Below, piece after piece: positions 1 to 7,681 of a stretch of DNA of 64,000 nt. A program made the position numbers and the translations under genes. How positions within the stretch are numbered: position 1 is the stretch's first letter; every line of letters begins with the position of its first letter. Source of the DNA: Sutcliffiella horikoshii. GTDB taxonomy: Bacteria > Bacillota > Bacilli > Bacillales > Bacillaceae_I. The notes under the pieces are model-generated. The model saw only the letters and a list, made by a program, of their open reading frames with translations. It was not told the origin of the DNA and made no database searches. The stretch spans positions 2,108,001-2,172,000 of the forward strand of contig NZ_CP020880.1 in assembly GCF_002157855.1 (NCBI RefSeq). The letters are read 5' to 3'.

Positions 1-742
1 CCTTACCTACTACTACATGTTCTTTTTGATTGATTGGAACACTGATGCGCTCGTCAAATACATAGCATTGTCCATCCCATAGTTCACCTTGCACTTCAGG
101 GTCTTTCCCGTACGTGACAATTCCTCCATCCAGCTGGGAAACATCCTCAAAACCTTCTTCAAGCAGCCATCCAGAGAACTTTTCACAACGTACTCCGCCA
201 GTACAATACGTCAGAATCTTTTTGCCTTCAAAATTCTTTTTGTTTTCTTTGATCCATTGAGGAAGCTCTTTGAACGTATTAATATCCGGTTTCACTGCAC
301 CTCGGAAATGCCCAAGCTCGTACTCATAATCATTACGAGCATCGATAACAACTGTATCTTCGCTTTGTAATGCTTCCAACCATTCTTTTGGTTTTAAATG
401 CTTTCCTGTAGTTTTGCGTGGATCAATATCATTTTCCAAACGTAATGTCACCAATTCTGGACGATAACGAACCTTCATTTTAGGGAATGCATGTTCAGTT
501 ACTTCATCTACTTTATAAATGATATCTGAGAACAAAGGATGTGCATTCATATGCTCGATATAAGCATCTGTTTGCTCAATCGTACCTGAAACGGTACCGT
601 TAATCCCTTCTTTTGCAATTAATATTCGGCCTTTCAATCCTAGCTCTTTACAGAATTCCAGGTGTTCTTGAGTAACCTCTTCAGGATTCTCAATATCTAC
701 ATATTTATAATACAATAATACTCTATAGTCTTGACTCATCAT
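1..742 (-). CDS. trhO: tRNA uridine(34) hydroxylase TrhO (rhodanese family), 3' end cut by window edge
   Basis: My own reverse-strand translation from the ATG at 742 (or the next ATG at 739) gives an open frame to the window edge. The protein starts [20 protein letters not shown] and carries a rhodanese domain with the active-site loop [10 protein letters not shown]; the catalytic Cys codon is at 203-205. TrhO proteins (B. subtilis YbfQ) use molecular oxygen to make 5-hydroxyuridine at the tRNA wobble position 34. An N-terminal acylphosphatase-like region precedes the rhodanese domain, as in the family. About 247 residues are visible and the C-terminal end lies outside the window. A GGTGATA stretch just upstream is a weak ribosome site. 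Family assignment is firm; the gene is partial only because of the window. Confidence 0.9.
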   Translation of the reverse strand, partial: MMSQDYRVLLYYKYVDIENPEEVTQEHLEFCKELGLKGRILIAKEGINGTVSGTIEQTDAYIEHMNAHPLFSDIIYKVDEVTEHAFPKMKVRYRPELVTLRLENDIDPRKTTGKHLKPKEWLEALQSEDTVVIDARNDYEYELGHFRGAVKPDINTFKELPQWIKENKKNFEGKKILTYCTGGVRCEKFSGWLLEEGFEDVSQLDGGIVTYGKDPEVQGELWDGQCYVFDERISVPINQKEHVVVGK

Positions 743-975
743 TATCACCAATACCTTTATTAAATTTATCTATTTACATAGTTGACATAATTGTTTCTTT
801 ATATAAGAAGTTACAACATATTACTATATCAAAAATAGTGGGACTGTGACAAGCTTTTATTACTCTAACAAGTAGCTGCCCGACCTCTTCATTTGTTTTT
901 GGTGAAAATGTATTGATTAACTTGAAGACAAAGGGTATATTTTACACAAATGAAGGCGTTTTCAGTCTATTTTTC

Positions 976-985
976 GAAACGTTTC
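976..985. promoter_or_regulatory. LacI-type palindromic operator candidate
   Basis: GAAACGTTTC is a perfect 10-bp palindrome about 30 bp before the start of the exported glucoamylase-like gene. It has the central CG of LacI/GalR-family operators but fits the CcpA cre consensus poorly outside the core. A local sugar-responsive repressor is an inference; no such regulator is encoded nearby. Confidence 0.35.
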
Positions 986-1016
986 ACTAAAATTGGTTAA
1001 AAGGAGTTGTTAGTAT

Positions 1017-2372
1017 TTGAAAAAGTTGCTTGGGTTACTTTTAATTAGCGTTCTGGTTGTTGCTTCTGTTCTTTATTTTACAAGCACTCCAGAAAGGACT
1101 ACTGTTCAACCGAGTAATGAAATGGAGAAAGAGCTATTGGAAACTGCAGAAAAAACGTTTCGATTCTTTGAAGATTATACAGATCTTGAAACAGGTCTTA
1201 CCATGGATCGTGTTGATTTTGAGCAGGATGAAAACAAAGCCGAGCACACCTCCCCAACTAATATTGCCATGTATATGTTAGGGATGGTATCTGGTGTGGA
1301 ACTTGGTTTTATTTCCAAAAAAGAAGCAGAACAAAAACTTGAAAAAACCTTGCGCTCACTTAAAGAAATGGAAACTTGGAACGGACTTTATTACAATTGG
1401 TATTTCACTAAGAATGGGACGCAAAAAACAGATTGGGGACAGTTTATCTCAAGTGTTGATAATGGTTGGTTGACAGCAGGATTAATTGTCACGGGGCAGT
1501 ATTTTGAAGGTTTGAAAGAATTAACAGATCCTCTCGTGGAGCAAATGGATTATTCCACTCTTTATGACCCTTCAGTTGGTCATCTGTACGGAGGTTACGA
1601 TAAGGAACAAGAAAGCCTCACCCCTCACCATTACGGGATGTTATATACCGAGCCCAGAGTGGCAAGTTACCTTGCTATTGGTAAAGGAGATGTACCTGAG
1701 GAACATTGGTGGAAGTTGTACCGAACTTTTCCGCCAGAGTTTGACTGGCAATCTCAAACACCCACTGGAGCTATGAAGGATTACGACGGCATAAATGTTT
1801 TTCAAGGAATCTATGAATATGAAGGAATCAAATATGTACCAAGTTGGGGAGGTAGTATGTTTGAAGCGCTGATGCCAAGCCTTGTCATGAAGGAAAATGA
1901 ACTCGGTGTGGATGCTTTAGGATTGAATAATCTGCAGCATGTAAAAGGTCAAATCCGTTATGCAGAGATTAATGAGTTAGATGCTTGGGGATTCTCCCCT
2001 GCAGCAATTCGAAATAATTATGGAGAGTTTGGAGCGCCTGTATTAGGTACAGAAGGTTATGAGGATATAGCAACAGTAACACCGCATGCTAGCTTCCTTG
2101 CTTTAGAGCATGCTCCTGAAAAAGTCTATGAAAATCTTAAAAAACTGAAAGACATGGGCGTCTATGGAGAAGATTATGGCTATTATGATACGGTGAATCT
2201 TCAGAATGGAGAAGTTGCTCATTCTTACTTATCTTTGGACCAAGGAATGATTTTGGCTTCTATCACCAATTTCTTAAAGAAGGGTGTCATCAGGGAGTAT
2301 TTTCATCAAGATCCAATTGGAGAAAGACCTGAACATCTATTGGAAGTCGAGGATTTTGAGATAAGGGATTAA
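1017..2372 (+). CDS. exported glucoamylase-like / DUF3131 family protein
   Basis: The 451-residue protein has an N-terminal membrane segment (about residues 4-22) with no lipobox Cys, so it is probably secreted or anchored by a signal helix. The rest is rich in Trp, Tyr and Gly motifs such as SSVDNGWLTAGL, PHHYGMLYTEPR and YVPSWGGSMFEALMP. This is the pattern of the (alpha/alpha)6 glucoamylase-like fold (Pfam Glycoamylase/DUF3131; relatives include beta-1,2-glucanases of GH144). It may cleave an extracellular or wall glucan, but the substrate cannot be read from sequence. The start is TTG at 1017 behind AAGGAG at 1001-1006. It converges with the next gene over a shared terminator. A palindromic operator candidate lies upstream. 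Confidence 0.75.
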   Translation: MKKLLGLLLISVLVVASVLYFTSTPERTTVQPSNEMEKELLETAEKTFRFFEDYTDLETGLTMDRVDFEQDENKAEHTSPTNIAMYMLGMVSGVELGFISKKEAEQKLEKTLRSLKEMETWNGLYYNWYFTKNGTQKTDWGQFISSVDNGWLTAGLIVTGQYFEGLKELTDPLVEQMDYSTLYDPSVGHLYGGYDKEQESLTPHHYGMLYTEPRVASYLAIGKGDVPEEHWWKLYRTFPPEFDWQSQTPTGAMKDYDGINVFQGIYEYEGIKYVPSWGGSMFEALMPSLVMKENELGVDALGLNNLQHVKGQIRYAEINELDAWGFSPAAIRNNYGEFGAPVLGTEGYEDIATVTPHASFLALEHAPEKVYENLKKLKDMGVYGEDYGYYDTVNLQNGEVAHSYLSLDQGMILASITNFLKKGVIREYFHQDPIGERPEHLLEVEDFEIRD

Positions 2373-2415
2373 ACATAAAAAGAGCCCCGATCTGAGCGGC
2401 TCTTTTTATGTTTCT
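2371..2415. terminator. bidirectional rho-independent terminator
   Basis: The arms AAACATAAAAAGAGCC and GGCTCTTTTTATGTTT form a long hairpin, with A and T tracts that serve both strands. It sits between the convergent DUF3131 gene and the HTH/F1-beta fusion gene. Confidence 0.85.
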
Positions 2416-2421
2416 ATCAAG

Positions 2422-3468
2422 CTATTTTATTGTACCGATATAGGATAAAGAATTCACTTCTGCAGAATCATAGGAACCTTCTAGTATTTTTCTAATATCT
2501 TCAAGCATCGTCGGGAGGTCCACATCTTCTCCTTTTTTTCCGGAGAATGGTTCAGCAACAAAGAAAGGTTGGGTTAGATATGCCTCTAATCTTTCCCCTC
2601 TCTTATATGTTTGGATTTCAGTTTCAGGGAGTAAATCCATTCCTCTGACTTGAACAAGTGAGCGTAATTCACGGTATCGTCTAAGAAGTTTTTGTGAGCG
2701 TTGTTGTATAGTTAAGTGGTGTTGGTCTAGATGAGCACCTTCTAAGACAGATGAAGTGGATTGTAAAGGATTAATAGCTGGATATTTGTGTCTTGCTGCA
2801 AGGTCTGCATCGAATTGCCATAACGTTTCTAAAGGACCGTAAGGAAGGTCTTCATCTACTACCTGCCCACTTAAATCAAGTAGGAAAGTTGTAACTGTAT
2901 TCATTCCTATCTTTTCTAGTTTGTAGTGAAGGTCTTGAATGTTTCCATTCGCTACGTGGCCACGGTCAGCAGTGAAGATTAAATCTTTATTTGGTCCTAG
3001 TTCCATGATTTTTTGGTAAGCTTCTTCTATTGTATTAACAGTGAAATCTACATGATCAAGAATCTCCTCAACTTCGGGATGCTCCCCCTTAGGTGAAAGC
3101 ATAATAGATGTGTACCCATCTCGTTTAAGACGGTAATACAACTCTGCTAAAACGACCAGTTGCCCCATGCCGGGCCTTGCTACGAGACCGTTAGTTCCTC
3201 CTTTAGTTAATGGAGCCAATAAATCGATAGCTTTAATTTTTGTTTCGATCATATCGACTTTCTCCCCTCTCAATATCAATTCATCTAAGCTACACTCTGC
3301 TAAATCTGCTAAAGCGATAATGGTACGTACTTCTGCTCTTCCTACTGGAATTTTGCCTGTGCACAGATTTGAAACGGTAGCGGGTCTCAAGCCCACAGAT
3401 TTTGCTGCACTCGTTAGGTTCGGTACTTTTCTCCGCAATAAAGCAACATTCAATCTAACGCTTTCCAT
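2422..3468 (-). CDS. HTH DNA-binding protein fused to a degenerate F1-ATPase beta-like domain
   Basis: The start is ATG at 3468, 7 bases after AGGAGG; an upstream in-frame GTG at 3477 overlaps that ribosome site. The product is 348 residues. Residues about 15-65 form a Cro/XRE-like helix-turn-helix (LTSAAKSVGLRPATVSNL). Residues about 73-345 closely resemble the nucleotide-binding and C-terminal domains of the F1 ATP synthase beta subunit. Matches are IKAIDLLAPLTKGG, YPAINPLQSTS (about 229), RYRELRSLVQVRGMD (about 265) and FFVAEPFSGKKG (about 302). The N-terminal beta-barrel of F1 beta is missing and replaced by the HTH. The P-loop reads ARPGMGQLV instead of GGAGVGKTV, so the Lys and Thr that bind phosphate are gone. 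The DELSEED-type lever is also divergent. It stands alone, far from any atp operon. Probably a regulator that uses the fold for assembly or ligand sensing; targets unknown. Confidence 0.8.
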   Translation of the reverse strand: MESVRLNVALLRRKVPNLTSAAKSVGLRPATVSNLCTGKIPVGRAEVRTIIALADLAECSLDELILRGEKVDMIETKIKAIDLLAPLTKGGTNGLVARPGMGQLVVLAELYYRLKRDGYTSIMLSPKGEHPEVEEILDHVDFTVNTIEEAYQKIMELGPNKDLIFTADRGHVANGNIQDLHYKLEKIGMNTVTTFLLDLSGQVVDEDLPYGPLETLWQFDADLAARHKYPAINPLQSTSSVLEGAHLDQHHLTIQQRSQKLLRRYRELRSLVQVRGMDLLPETEIQTYKRGERLEAYLTQPFFVAEPFSGKKGEDVDLPTMLEDIRKILEGSYDSAEVNSLSYIGTIK

Positions 3469-3483
3469 TATTTTCACCTCCTG

Positions 3484-3499
3484 TTACTTTATAGAGTAA
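3484..3499. promoter_or_regulatory. palindrome upstream of the HTH/F1-beta gene, possible autoregulatory site
   Basis: TTACTTTATAGAGTAA is a 16-bp palindrome with one mismatched pair, lying 16 bp upstream of the ATG at 3468. A second inverted repeat, GTAA-N6-TTAC, is at 3541-3554. The position suits an operator of the divergent-looking HTH gene itself, but this is inferred from location only. Confidence 0.4.
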
Positions 3500-3554
3500 T
3501 TTATATTCCATTAAAAAGCAACACGAGTTTACGCTTAAAAGTAATTATTTTTAC

Positions 3555-3667
3555 AATTGACACTCGTTAGCTTGGATTGTGGCCTTTCAGAGGCTGATTA
3601 TAACTATTTTTTTAGTTATTGTAACTTTCTCGAAGGTTATTGTGACTTTTATAACGGTCATAGTGAC
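3555..3667. repeat. six operator-like repeats, 20-21 bp spacing
   Basis: Six 9-bp motifs start at 3555, 3575, 3596, 3617, 3638 and 3659: AATTGACAC, GATTGTGGC, GATTATAAC, TATTGTAAC, TATTGTGAC and CATAGTGAC. Spacing is 20, 21, 21, 21 and 21 bp, which is two helical turns, so all motifs lie on one face of the DNA. The extended sites GTTATTGTAAC (3615-3625) and GTCATAGTGAC (3657-3667) are perfect 4-3-4 palindromes with a compensating change at positions 3 and 9. The array lies between the HTH/F1-beta gene and tcyP. I take it as a cooperative protein-binding array; an open frame running through it has no ribosome site and is not called. Confidence 0.6.
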
Positions 3668-3698
3668 ATTTCGATTTTCGTAATAAAATTAAACCAAA

Positions 3699-3730
3699 AA
3701 AGAGAGCAGCACCCAAGCTGCTCTCCCTTC
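3699..3730 (-). terminator. terminator of tcyP
   Basis: Hairpin arms GAGAGCAGC and GCTGCTCTC at 3703-3726 are followed on the minus strand by a run of six T. It sits directly after the tcyP stop codon region. Confidence 0.85.
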
Positions 3731-3745
3731 TCATACAAAAACCAA

Positions 3746-5140
3746 TCAAACATCCAACTCCATATCAGTCGATGCTTTACTGTTAAATACAGAAGTATCA
3801 AGGTCATTCGTCACCTTGCTCGTAAGCACCCCTGCGGTCATACTGCCGCTTACATTGACCGCTGTACGCCCCATATCAATAAGTGGTTCTACAGAAATCA
3901 ACAATCCTGCCAGTGCAATTGGTAAGTCCATTGCAGAAAGCACCAGAATGGCTGCAAAGGTTGCACCGCCTCCTACTCCTGCTACCCCAAAAGAACTGAT
4001 CGCTACAATGACAATCAACATGAATAGGAAGGATGGATCTAACGGATTTATTCCTACGGTTGGTGCAATCATGACTGCAAGCATGGCTGGATAAACACCC
4101 GCGCAACCATTTTGACCGATGGATAATCCAAAGGAACCTGCGAAATTGGCAATTCCATCAGACACGCCAAATTCTTTCGTTTGTGTTTTAATGTTTAATG
4201 GTAAAGCTCCAGCACTGGTGCGCGAAGTAAAGGCAAACGATAGGACTGGAATTGCTTTACGCACATAGGTCAGTGGATTTAAACCGGCAACAGCTAATAG
4301 AATCAAATGGATACCGAAAACAATTGCCAGTGCGACATAAGAAGCAGCTACAAACTGTCCGAGTTTAGCGATAGCACCGTAATCACTTGTTGCGGTAACC
4401 CTGGTCATTAAAGCTAGTACCCCATAAGGAGTTAGCCTGAGAATCAATGTCACAACTCTCATGATGATGGTATAGAATGTATCAACTATTTTAGAAAAGG
4501 ATTCTGCCTGTTCCGGGTTCTTACGTCTGACCCCCAAGTAGGCAATCCCAATAAATGCGGCAAATATAACTACTGCTATGGTAGATGTTGAACGTGCACC
4601 TGTGAAATCAAGGAACACATTGGATGGAATGAAGTCCAGCATCTGTTGCGGGAAGGTTTTGGATGCAAGGTCCCCCGCTCGCTGTTCCATCTGCTCTCCT
4701 CTTACTGTTTCCGCTTCGCCTTGTTCTATTTCTATCGCTTCCAAATCGAAGACAAGTGTGGTACCGATACCAACGGCTGCTGCCACTGCTGTCGTACCAA
4801 TCAAAATACCAATAATTAAAGCGCTAATCTTACCGATGTTGCTCTTTAATGTAAGCCTTGTAAAAGCGGCAATGATACTGATGAACACTAACGGCATAAC
4901 AATCATCTGCAGGAATTTTACATAACCTGAACCTACAATGTTGAACCAGTCGATAGAGCCGCTCAATACTTCTGAACCTGATCCATAAATAAACTGAAGG
5001 CCAAGACCAAAAACAATCCCAATTCCTAATGCAGAGAAAACGCGCTTAGAAAAAGAAACGCCTTTCTTTTGCATTGTATAAAGCCCAAAGCAGAGTAAAA
5101 GTAATAAAATAATATTAAGTACAATAAACAAAGTATCCAT
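3746..5140 (-). CDS. tcyP: L-cystine:cation symporter TcyP
   Basis: The 464-residue polytopic membrane protein is of the DAACS (dicarboxylate/amino acid:cation symporter) family. It tracks B. subtilis TcyP along its whole length: ALGIGIVFGLGLQFIYG near the N-terminus, YVKFLQMIVMPLVFISIIAA, FAFTSRTSAGALPLN, GLSIGQNGCAGVYPAMLA and ISSFGVAGVGGGATFAA. TcyP imports cystine, and often selenocystine, for sulfur supply. The gene is monocistronic, with its own terminator and a 190-bp upstream region in which I see no T-box or S-box riboswitch. The six-repeat array lies beyond its 3' end, not at its promoter. Confidence 0.92.
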   Translation of the reverse strand: MDTLFIVLNIILLLLLCFGLYTMQKKGVSFSKRVFSALGIGIVFGLGLQFIYGSGSEVLSGSIDWFNIVGSGYVKFLQMIVMPLVFISIIAAFTRLTLKSNIGKISALIIGILIGTTAVAAAVGIGTTLVFDLEAIEIEQGEAETVRGEQMEQRAGDLASKTFPQQMLDFIPSNVFLDFTGARSTSTIAVVIFAAFIGIAYLGVRRKNPEQAESFSKIVDTFYTIIMRVVTLILRLTPYGVLALMTRVTATSDYGAIAKLGQFVAASYVALAIVFGIHLILLAVAGLNPLTYVRKAIPVLSFAFTSRTSAGALPLNIKTQTKEFGVSDGIANFAGSFGLSIGQNGCAGVYPAMLAVMIAPTVGINPLDPSFLFMLIVIVAISSFGVAGVGGGATFAAILVLSAMDLPIALAGLLISVEPLIDMGRTAVNVSGSMTAGVLTSKVTNDLDTSVFNSKASTDMELDV

Positions 5141-5288
5141 ACTATCTCCCCCTTCTTTCTTAATTAAATACTTTAATCCACTAAAACAGCCCTGTCAAGT
5201 AGGAATTGGATAGAGAAGAATAACTTTCCAGGAAAAATTATTCTTTGATATAGTGTATTGAGCTTATTCTCATACATGCCCATCAAAC

Positions 5289-5326
5289 AAAAAAAGAGGC
5301 TGTCCTTTTTATAGGACAACCTCATT
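5289..5326 (-). terminator. terminator of the DUF1292 gene
   Basis: The imperfect hairpin GAGGCTGTCC / GGACAACCTC at 5297-5325 is followed on the minus strand by seven T residues. It begins just after the stop codon at 5331. Confidence 0.8.
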
Positions 5327-5330
5327 AGTA

Positions 5331-5600
5331 TTATTGTTCTTTGTCTACCATTGCTTCAAATGCTGCAGATACTTCATTGAACTCTTCGTCCGTTTCAATT
5401 TCTGATAACTCGCCATCCTCTTCTACTTTCAAGAAGAAAATATCGACGTCGCCAGTCGTTTCTTTTGCAATCTCTTCCACAAAACCTACTGCGACGTATA
5501 CAGAATCAGCTACGTCCATAGTGCCAAGTACCTCAAGTTCTTGTTCCTGATCATTTTCATCTGTCACAATAAAGATATCTCCTACTTCTATCTTTTCCAT
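5331..5600 (-). CDS. DUF1292 family small acidic protein
   Basis: The 89-residue, strongly acidic protein begins MEKIEVGDIFIVTDENDQEQ and contains a beta-rich pattern (VLGTMDVADSVYVAVGFVEE) followed by an acidic segment. This matches DUF1292, the family of B. subtilis YrzB. The molecular function is not known. AAGGGAG lies upstream and the gene has its own terminator. The region upstream (5601-5735) has no other open frame and presumably holds its promoter. Confidence 0.75.
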   Translation of the reverse strand: MEKIEVGDIFIVTDENDQEQELEVLGTMDVADSVYVAVGFVEEIAKETTGDVDIFFLKVEEDGELSEIETDEEFNEVSAAFEAMVDKEQ

Positions 5601-5735
5601 TTTTCTATCTCCCTTCTTTAACTAATCACTCTTGTAAGTCTTTTCCTTGTCCTCTTTATTCTATACGCGTAAGGGACCTACTTATCTTAACACACTGCGC
5701 TCAGTTATTTATATTAAGAACAAAATCAAATAAAA

Positions 5736-5776
5736 ACGAGCCTCCACCTCTAAAGATGGAAGCTCGTTTTTTAGTG
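5736..5776. terminator. orphan terminator-like hairpin
   Basis: AAAACGAGC and GCTCGTTTT arms enclose a second short pairing (CTCCAC...ATGGA), ending in six T on the plus strand. No plus-strand gene precedes it, so it may terminate a small RNA or belong to the structured element just after it. Confidence 0.5.
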
Positions 5777-5804
5777 TGTTTTTAAAGGAACAAGCCACAA
5801 CTGC

Positions 5805-5960
5805 CGTAACTTAGTATAAGAAAGTTTTAAACCACCACTCCTGAAAGTGGGTGTTCGCAAAAACATTCCTGTCGTCCTCTATCCATGGAGGCATGACATT
5901 CCTGCTTTTATATAAAACTCCCTAGCTAAGTATAAAGGTTAAAACTTTGTTATGGTTACG
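5805..5960. repeat. structured ~156-bp intergenic element with nested inverted repeats
   Basis: This gene-free stretch is bounded by CGTAAC (5805-5810) and GTTACG (5955-5960). Inside these lie the perfect 10-bp arms AAAGTTTTAA (5821-5830) and TTAAAACTTT (5939-5948). The interior holds two small hairpins (CCACT/AGTGG near 5833-5850 and CCTC/GGAGG near 5876-5891) and a doubled ACATTCCTG. There is no open frame. It could be a structured RNA, a miniature mobile element or an IS remnant. The size and structure recall the roughly 155-bp repeats of the B. cereus group, but I cannot establish identity by sequence. Confidence 0.45.
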
Positions 5961-6020
5961 TACATCGTAGCTTGTTTCCCTATAGTACAGGAGAACGAGA
6001 AAAAATGCAAATGGTTTTAA

Positions 6021-6311
6021 TTAAAGCACTGCCTTGTAATGTTCACCGCAATATGCCAATACAGCCTGCTCTTCTTCTTCTTCCATTTCGAAATTCAGTG
6101 CGTTGTTTGTATTCTCTTCAAAAAATTGGTATTGAGCAATTCTTTGTCCATTATCTTCAACGGCGAATATCACCTTCAAATAAACACCTTGTTCGGTATA
6201 CAATTCATCTTCTTCCTCTATATCCAAATCCAGAAAAAATTCAAATCTGTCTCCTTCAATAATTCCTGTAGGGTCTTTGAGCTTTTCTGCTTCATGTCCT
6301 TTAATATTCAT
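6021..6311 (-). CDS. small acidic protein, probably DUF6509 family
   Basis: The 96-residue protein begins MNIKGHEAEKLKDPTGIIEG and contains RFEFFLDLDIEEEDELYTEQ and a C-terminal run of Glu (MEEEEEQ). The pattern of a GDRFEFFLD segment, a YLKVIF strand and an RIAQY segment fits a Bacillus family annotated DUF6509, sometimes mislabelled pullulanase. I have no function for it. It lies 16 bp downstream of the DEAD-box helicase on the same strand, so the two may be co-transcribed. AGGAAGT precedes the ATG. Confidence 0.55.
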   Translation of the reverse strand: MNIKGHEAEKLKDPTGIIEGDRFEFFLDLDIEEEDELYTEQGVYLKVIFAVEDNGQRIAQYQFFEENTNNALNFEMEEEEEQAVLAYCGEHYKAVL

Positions 6312-6327
6312 CTGTACAACTTCCTTT

Positions 6328-7563
6328 CTATCTCTTGAAATTTTTGTTGGTAAAATCTTTTTTTCTGGCCTTTTCTCTTCTCGCTTTCGCTATATTAACA
6401 TTGCGCTCTTCCTCATAGTCATCGCGGTCAGGAATGCTTATACCTTTGAATACTAATTTTTCTAGGGGCATTTCAATCCCCTTTTCTATCATTTGAAGGA
6501 AATCCACATCCCTTGGAGCGAAAAGCGTGTACGCTTCTCCTGATCCGCTTGCACGTCCTGTCCGGCCAGTCCTGTGGATATAGGTCTCTAAGTCCTGAGG
6601 TATGTCATAATTATAGACATGTGTCACGCCTTCTACATCTAGTCCACGAGCAGCTACATCTGTTGCAACAAGGTATTGAAGTTTAGCTTCCCGGAACCAT
6701 TTCATCGCTCGGTTACGCTTAGATTGCGGGATATCACCATGTAATGCTTCACATTCTATTCCCTCATGTTTAAGAACCTCTGTTAGCTTCTGCACCCTCG
6801 CCTTTGTTCTGCAGAAAATGATGGCCAAATAGGGATTATGTTCTTTAATGAGGTGAAGCATGGTCCCTTCTTTACGACGATCCGTCGTTTCCACGGCATA
6901 ATGGTTGATGGAAGCTACTGTCACTTGCTTCTCAGCTATCTGAATATGTTTTGGTTGTTTCATATATTTCTTCGCTAATGCATGAATTTCATTTGGAATT
7001 GTTGCAGAAAACAGCATCGTCTGGCGTGAAGAAAAAGTTTCTGCTGTAATGGTATGAATATCAGGTAGAAAACCCATCAATAGCATTTGATCAGCTTCAT
7101 CAATGACGAGCATGGAGATGGTGGAAAGATCAATGGTTCCTCTTCTCACATGATCTAGCAAGCGTCCAGGTGTTGCCACGATTACATGCTGTGCTCCCTT
7201 TAGCTTTTTTAGCTGGGAGTTAACATCCTGTCCCCCATATACTGCAAGAACCTGTAAATCATCTATATTTTCTTTTAGCTTTTTTATCTCTTTTGTAATT
7301 TGATGGGCAAGCTCCCTTGTCGGTGTAAGTATCAATGCTTGAGTTTCTGGGTTATTAACGTCCACCTTTTCCAAGATAGGAAGGACAAAAGCCAATGTTT
7401 TACCTGTGCCGGTTTGGGCCTGTGCAATAACATCATGCCCCTCAAGTACTGTGGGAATAGTTTGTTCCTGTATTGGGGTAGGGGTATTGATCCCCATGGA
7501 TTTTAAGGAATGATTTACTCCTTTTCGAATCCCTAACTTTAAAAAATCAGTCACTCTTATCAC
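6328..7563 (-). CDS. DEAD-box ATP-dependent RNA helicase
   Basis: The 411-residue protein has all DEAD-box motifs in order: Q motif with TPTPIQEQ (about 27-34), Walker A AQTGTGKT (49-56), PTREL, TPGR, DEAD (155-158), SAT, then in the second RecA domain FCRTKAR, ATDVAARGLD and HRTGRTGRASG. A short basic tail (KARREKARKKDF) follows the core, with no C-terminal RNA-binding domain of the DbpA or CshA type. It belongs to the compact CshB/CshC-like group that unwinds short RNA duplexes in ribosome assembly, cold adaptation or RNA decay. The first codon is GTG; the ribosome site AAAAGAG is weak and close, so the start could be the GTG three codons later. Confidence 0.9.
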   Translation of the reverse strand: MIRVTDFLKLGIRKGVNHSLKSMGINTPTPIQEQTIPTVLEGHDVIAQAQTGTGKTLAFVLPILEKVDVNNPETQALILTPTRELAHQITKEIKKLKENIDDLQVLAVYGGQDVNSQLKKLKGAQHVIVATPGRLLDHVRRGTIDLSTISMLVIDEADQMLLMGFLPDIHTITAETFSSRQTMLFSATIPNEIHALAKKYMKQPKHIQIAEKQVTVASINHYAVETTDRRKEGTMLHLIKEHNPYLAIIFCRTKARVQKLTEVLKHEGIECEALHGDIPQSKRNRAMKWFREAKLQYLVATDVAARGLDVEGVTHVYNYDIPQDLETYIHRTGRTGRASGSGEAYTLFAPRDVDFLQMIEKGIEMPLEKLVFKGISIPDRDDYEEERNVNIAKARREKARKKDFTNKNFKR

Positions 7564-7631
7564 GTCTCTTTTCTATATATAGCCTTAAAATAGCTCCAAT
7601 AACTATATCATATAATAAAGTAGAGCATAAA

Positions 7632-7668
7632 CAAAAACCGATCAGAACGCTGAGATCGGCTTTTTATC
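7632..7668 (-). terminator. terminator of desKR
   Basis: Hairpin GCCGATC / GATCGGT with a T-rich tail on the minus strand, located 14 bp after the desR stop codon. Confidence 0.8.
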
Positions 7669-7681
7669 ATTCTATCCAATT

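Noticed and set aside
89-370. 93-codon plus-strand frame
   Set aside because: It is antisense to the trhO coding frame.
3557-3925. 122-codon plus-strand frame across the six-repeat array
   Set aside because: No ribosome site, and its second half is antisense to the tcyP coding region.
5141-5330. T-box or S-box riboswitch upstream of tcyP
   Set aside because: No conserved T-box or S-box core motif and no anti-terminator/terminator pair could be found.
5833-5850. IS200/IS605 end hairpin (CCACT...AGTGG)
   Set aside because: Only a short hairpin is present, with no transposase or TnpB remnant nearby; it is better seen as part of the larger structured element.
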